A DNA stretch of 64,000 bases from contig CAYZVO010000011.1 of the NCBI GenBank assembly GCA_964481655.1, forward strand, positions 11,254-75,253, in the 5' to 3' direction. The stretch comes from CALDOK01 sp964481655 (GTDB taxonomy: Bacteria; Myxococcota_A; UBA796; JAFGLY01). Below the pieces are notes generated by a model that saw nothing but the letters and a program-made list of their open reading frames with translations, made no database searches and was not told where the DNA came from. Of the stretch, positions 60,197 to 64,000 are shown piece after piece; position 1 is the first letter of the stretch, and each line of letters opens with the position of its first letter. The position numbers and the translations under genes are program-made.

Positions 60197-63100
60197 GCCG
60201 TCGGTGCGGGTGACGACCACCGTGTCGGAGCCCACCGCCTCACCGCGCAGATCCGCGCCTACGATGACCAGCTCGTTCCGACCGAGCTCGAGGGGCACGC
60301 TGGTCCGCCAGGTCGAGGCGTCGATCCAGGCCATGGGCAGGGCCTCGCCGTCCATGGACAGGCCTCGCAGGTCCACCCAGCCCCGGCCCTCGAGGGCGAT
60401 CTCGTCGGAGGCCACCTCGAGCTCCCCGCCGCCGCCGGTGGTGATGGCGAACTCCACCCAGGGGTAGCGCTGCATCACGGCGTCCGATGAGTCCTGCAGC
60501 ACCCAGCGGGCCCGATCGTCGATGAAGTCGCAGTGGCCGTCGAAGTCCTGATCGGGCAGCAGCGCCCCCAGCTGATCGCACCACGGGTCGAGGTAGGCCG
60601 TGCTGTAGGCGTGCTCGATGATGTCCTGCAGGTGACCGTAGTAGGAGCGCTCGTGGTCCGCGTCTTCGATGAGCTGGCCCAGGTCGCTGTTGCCCACCAC
60701 CGCCATGGCGTAGCTCGAGAAGTAGTCGAGGTCGTGGGGGAAGTACAGCATCCGGCCGTCTTCGGGCCGCAGGTAGAACTGGGCGTTGTGCAGGCTGCCG
60801 GCCCCGCCGTACTGGTCCGTGGCCCCGCTCAGGGTGGCCAGAGCGAAGGCCCGCAGCCACTGCTCCACGTCGATGACGTCCTCGGCGACGTCGAGCAGCT
60901 CGGCGCTGGACAGCCCCATGGCCCAGCACAGCTGCATCAGGGCCTCGTAGTCGTCCTCCCGCTCGTTGTTCTTGATGAGGAAGACCCAGCGGTAGGCCTC
61001 CGGGTCGTCCCCCAGATCCGTCAGCGAGGTGCCGGTCACCACGTCGGGCTGGGGCAGCTTGAGCCCCTCGGCGGTGCCGTCGTCGGTGGTGGTCGGGTAG
61101 TAGACCAGCTCGTACTCGAAGCGGGTGCCCTGGTCGCCGTCGGCGAACTGGGAGGCCAGCACCAGGTTGGTGAAGCGGTCCAGCTGCAGCTCCGCCGCGC
61201 CGTCGTAGGTCGAGCGCGGGGCCACGATGTGCACGATGTCGTTGTGCTCGGCGGAGACCGCGCCGGCCCGGGCCATCACCAGGTTGAGCAGGACCTCCCG
61301 CTGACCGAAGCCCACGCCCTCGGAGCGGTCGATCATCACGCTGGTGTGGCTGCCCCGGAACGGCCGATCGTCCCGGAAGCGCAGGCCGTAGCCCAGCCGC
61401 AGGTCCGTGGGCCGCCCGCGCTGGCTGCCCTTCACGCGCACGCCCACGTCGTAGAACAGCTCGCGCTCCTGGTAGACCACCGTGGCGCCAACCGGATCGT
61501 TGCTCATCAGGTTGACGTCCTGGTGCAGCCAGTCGGCGTCGGCGTGGGTCATGAGGATCCGCAGGGCGTGCAGGCCGCCGGGATCGGCGGGCTCAGCGAC
61601 GGTGTACAGCACCCGGGAGTCCGGCCCAGCCGCCGGCCAGGTGGCGCTGGCGCCGAGGTTGTCGCTGGCCTCCACGTACAGCTGCACGATGGCGCCGTCG
61701 TGCTGGCCATCGAGCTGCACCCACCAGCTGCCGGGCTCCCCTTCGCCCATGGCGTGGCCCTCGAAGGCGCCGCCGTCCACCGAGGCCCAGAGGGTGACCT
61801 CCCCCACCCCGTCGGGGTCGTCCACGGGGATGCTCACGATCAAGGGCTCCCCGGGGGCCGGCACGGCCACGTCCTGGCTCAGCTCCCCGAAGGTCGGGCC
61901 GCTGTTGTCCACCGCCGCCGAGTTGGGCGCCCCCGGGGTCCCCGACAGGGCCGGCTGGTCCACCAGGGTCGTGCGGGGCAGGCGCTGGAAGTACAGCCGG
62001 CTGTGCAGCTGGTTGCTGCCCGAGACCCAGCGGGCGCGGAAGGAGATGGCGTGCTCCACCGCGGTGATGGGCTCCCACAGGGTGGTCTCGGCGTGGTTGT
62101 GCATGTGGCCGGTGGGGCCGGTGGCCACCAGGCGCAGCACCGTGTTCGAGGCGTCGTCGGGATCGGGGACCAGCTCGCTGTGGCGGTGGTTGCCCAGCAG
62201 GCGCCAGCTGTCGCCGCCCCCGTCGAAGCCGCCGTCCTGCACCAGCTCCACCGCCGCGCCGTCCGGGTCTCGCAGCACGCTGATGTCGTCGATGAGCAGC
62301 TCGCCAGCGTCGAGCATGCCCAGCACCAGCTCCTCCCAGACCCCGTCGGGGCCCACGACGCTGTCCTCGGCTACGCCGCGGTAGCTGATCTCGACCCAAG
62401 CCGTGCGGGCGCTCTCGTCGCTGGCGGTCCAGGCCTCGGGGGCGGCGTTGTCGGCCCAGGGGTCGCGCAGCTCGAGGCTCGAGCCCCCGCCGGCCGCCGC
62501 CGACGGCCAACGGCCGCCGTCGTGGTAGCGCAGCTCGTCGGCGGGGTTGCCCGCGGCGTCCAGCAGCAGCAGCCGCTCGCCGCGGTTGTCGAGGCGGCCC
62601 TCCCAGTCCCCGACCACCGCGATGTCCGGGTGCTCGTCCAGCAGGGCCTCGGCGTCCCCGCTGAGCACCAGGAAGCCGCCAGGCTCCAGGGTCGTGCCGT
62701 CCGGGAACGAGAAGCTCACCGCGTCCACCAGCTGCCAACCGGACAGGTCGACCGGGGCCTCGCCGCGGTTGTACAGCTCGATCCACTCCTCGTCCCGCCG
62801 GGTCACCGGCTCACCCTGCTGGGACAGGGGCGCCCGGTGGTACATGATCTCGTGGATGACGATGTCATCGACCAGCTCGATGGCGTTGGCCTCCCCGGGG
62901 GTGGCCTCGGTCGGGACGCGCCAGGGTCCGCCGTCCGCCGCCCGGGCCCGGGGGTCGAGCTGCAGCCGGACCGCGTCCAGCAGGGTCTCACCGTCATCGT
63001 CGTAGAGGTAGAGCAGCTCGCCGTCGAGCACCGACAGCCCGCCCAGCTCCACCAGGGCCAGCGACCCAGGGGCCAGGGACGAGCCCGCCAGCAGCTGGGT

Positions 63101-64000
63101 GTCCCCGGCGCTGGAGACCAGCGCGAGGCCCTCGATGGGCTCGCTCGCGGCGCCGACGTTGATCAGCTCCACCCAGAGGGGCTCGTCCCCGGCCGCGGGG
63201 ACCTCGTTCAGCAGCAGGGTCGGCTCGACGGACGCGGGCCAGGTCTCGGCCGTCAGGGCGCAGCCGAAGCTCAGGTCGGGGTCGTCCAGCGCGGCCTGGT
63301 GGACCTCCACCGCCAGCAGGTTCTCGCCCCGCACCAGGGCCTCCGCCGAGACCTCGGCCCACAGCTCCGTGGCCTCGTCCACCGACGCGATGGCCAGGGT
63401 GCCGCCGTCCACCTCACCCTCGGGCATGTTCTCCCGCAGCAGCTCCACCCCGTTGAGCCAGACCACCATGCCGTCGTCCACCGTGCAGGTCAGCTCGATG
63501 GTGGTGGCCGCGGGATCGTCGTCGAACGCGAAGGCGGTGCGGAACAAGGTGGTGGTGGGGATGTCCTCCAGCTCCACGGTGCCGGCGGGGGCGATCAGGG
63601 GCTCCACGCTGCGGAACAGGGCGTAGGTGTTCCAGACGTTGCTGATGGAGTCGCCGTCGAAGCTGTCGGCCCAGACGAAGCCCGCGGCGTCGCTGAACCA
63701 GCTCCCCACCGACGAGCCCCAGGGGCTGGAGCTGCGGCCCGTCTCGATCCCGGGCGCGGCCCAGGACCCCGCGGCGTCCGCGTCCTGGATGAGGGCGACG
63801 AGCTCCCCCTCGCTCGGGGGCGGGTTGGCCGGCAGGGCGCCGGGGTTGGCGTCGCTGGGGCCCAGCACCCACTCGACGCTGTCGAGGTCGGTGCCCACCA
63901 CCGCGTCCTCCAGCTCCACCTCGGCGATGACCATCTGGGTGGTGCTGTCGCCGGTCACCTCCCACACCGCCATGAAGAGGTGGTCCTGGGGGGTGAGCGT
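60194..64000 (-). CDS. CotH-kinase-like protein with lamin-tail domains, 5' end cut off
   Basis: About 1268 residues are visible and the frame is open to the window edge; the ATG at 63973 is probably internal. A beta-rich region is followed by two lamin-tail-like domains ('LLNEVPAAGDEPLWVELINVG', 'EEWIELYNRGEAPVDLSGW'), then, in the C-terminal 450 residues, a CotH-type kinase-like region: 'GVRVKGSQRG', 'RDDRPFRGSHTSVMID', 'FLIKNNERED', 'EQWLRAFALATLSG' and 'MLYFPHDLDYFSSY' (the Asp-x-Asp pair). CotH proteins can phosphorylate coat or surface proteins with ATP. No signal peptide is visible because the N-terminus is missing; family members are surface or secreted. Confidence 0.8.
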   Translation of the reverse strand, partial: TLTPQDHLFMAVWEVTGDSTTQMVIAEVELEDAVVGTDLDSVEWVLGPSDANPGALPANPPPSEGELVALIQDADAAGSWAAPGIETGRSSSPWGSSVGSWFSDAAGFVWADSFDGDSISNVWNTYALFRSVEPLIAPAGTVELEDIPTTTLFRTAFAFDDDPAATTIELTCTVDDGMVVWLNGVELLRENMPEGEVDGGTLAIASVDEATELWAEVSAEALVRGENLLAVEVHQAALDDPDLSFGCALTAETWPASVEPTLLLNEVPAAGDEPLWVELINVGAASEPIEGLALVSSAGDTQLLAGSSLAPGSLALVELGGLSVLDGELLYLYDDDGETLLDAVRLQLDPRARAADGGPWRVPTEATPGEANAIELVDDIVIHEIMYHRAPLSQQGEPVTRRDEEWIELYNRGEAPVDLSGWQLVDAVSFSFPDGTTLEPGGFLVLSGDAEALLDEHPDIAVVGDWEGRLDNRGERLLLLDAAGNPADELRYHDGGRWPSAAAGGGSSLELRDPWADNAAPEAWTASDESARTAWVEISYRGVAEDSVVGPDGVWEELVLGMLDAGELLIDDISVLRDPDGAAVELVQDGGFDGGGDSWRLLGNHRHSELVPDPDDASNTVLRLVATGPTGHMHNHAETTLWEPITAVEHAISFRARWVSGSNQLHSRLYFQRLPRTTLVDQPALSGTPGAPNSAAVDNSGPTFGELSQDVAVPAPGEPLIVSIPVDDPDGVGEVTLWASVDGGAFEGHAMGEGEPGSWWVQLDGQHDGAIVQLYVEASDNLGASATWPAAGPDSRVLYTVAEPADPGGLHALRILMTHADADWLHQDVNLMSNDPVGATVVYQERELFYDVGVRVKGSQRGRPTDLRLGYGLRFRDDRPFRGSHTSVMIDRSEGVGFGQREVLLNLVMARAGAVSAEHNDIVHIVAPRSTYDGAAELQLDRFTNLVLASQFADGDQGTRFEYELVYYPTTTDDGTAEGLKLPQPDVVTGTSLTDLGDDPEAYRWVFLIKNNEREDDYEALMQLCWAMGLSSAELLDVAEDVIDVEQWLRAFALATLSGATDQYGGAGSLHNAQFYLRPEDGRMLYFPHDLDYFSSYAMAVVGNSDLGQLIEDADHERSYYGHLQDIIEHAYSTAYLDPWCDQLGALLPDQDFDGHCDFIDDRARWVLQDSSDAVMQRYPWVEFAITTGGGGELEVASDEIALEGRGWVDLRGLSMDGEALPMAWIDASTWRTSVPLELGRNELVIVGADLRGEAVGSDTVVVTRTDG

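Overview
The window is GC-rich (roughly 70%), densely coded, and full of lipoproteins, beta-propellers, secreted cell-wall hydrolases and large modular proteins. That style fits a Myxococcota or other 'deltaproteobacterial' predatory/soil lineage; the phylum is inference, since no rRNA or other marker gene is present. I see no rRNA, tRNA, CRISPR array, insertion sequence or phage gene. No intergenic gap exceeds 300 bases.

Layout. (1) 1-10.2 kb: cut-off end of a DUF6209/DUF7689-like gene, a GAF sensor, two M23 peptidases, a DUF1460+M15 fusion, a PQQ-like propeller lipoprotein, a methyltransferase and an HNH endonuclease. (2) 10.3-19.4 kb, minus strand: one tightly overlapping seven-gene operon (PHP-domain lipoprotein, sulfatase-like hydrolase, amidase, M23 lipoprotein, two tandem PQQ propellers, C45-like acyltransferase). 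(3) 19.4-21.6 kb: a lytic transglycosylase. (4) 21.7-31.5 kb, plus strand: RDD protein, M48 peptidase, membrane protein, GDPD-like enzyme, a giant 1745-residue STAND NTPase with an R-x4-H motif, a lipoprotein and an IMPase-family phosphatase. (5) 31.5-33.7 kb: an alkaline-phosphatase-superfamily lipoprotein broken by a single-base frameshift. (6) 33.7-41.0 kb: a VirD4/TraG-like ATPase, several membrane proteins and a very basic secreted protein, without relaxase or other conjugation genes. (7) 41.1-58.1 kb, plus strand: three successive operons that look like one NTP-driven protein-modification/proteolysis system. They hold a 47-residue peptide, an E2-like UBC-fold protein, a JAB-E1 fusion, a ClpB-like double AAA+ unfoldase, a PrpE/ApaH-like phosphatase, a GTPase-like protein, a GAP1-like large partner, two sigma-factor-like proteins, an NYN-type nuclease fusion, and a TPR protein with a Lon-type Ser-Lys dyad. 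(8) 58.1-64 kb: two lipoproteins and a cut-off CotH/lamin-tail surface protein.

The strongest new signal is regulatory. A 26-base promoter-like element, TGTCCG-N14-(C/G)TGCGT, with exactly 14 bases between the boxes, lies 19-52 bases before the start codon at eight places: before the RDD-to-STAND operon, the VirD4-like ATPase, the membrane genes of region 6, and each of the three operons of region 7. One copy has a degenerate upstream box. The shape is that of an ECF sigma promoter. One copy precedes the operon that itself encodes the two sigma-like proteins, suggesting an autoregulated regulon joining regions 4, 6 and 7. The housekeeping-looking genes at both ends of the window lack it as far as I could see by eye.

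Working model (inference): a dedicated sigma factor switches on a dispersed stress or conflict-response system. In it a STAND NTPase senses, a GTPase/GAP1-like pair transduces, an E2/E1/JAB set modifies proteins, a ClpB-like machine and a Lon-like protease process them, and an NYN nuclease and possibly a HEPN-like domain attack RNA.
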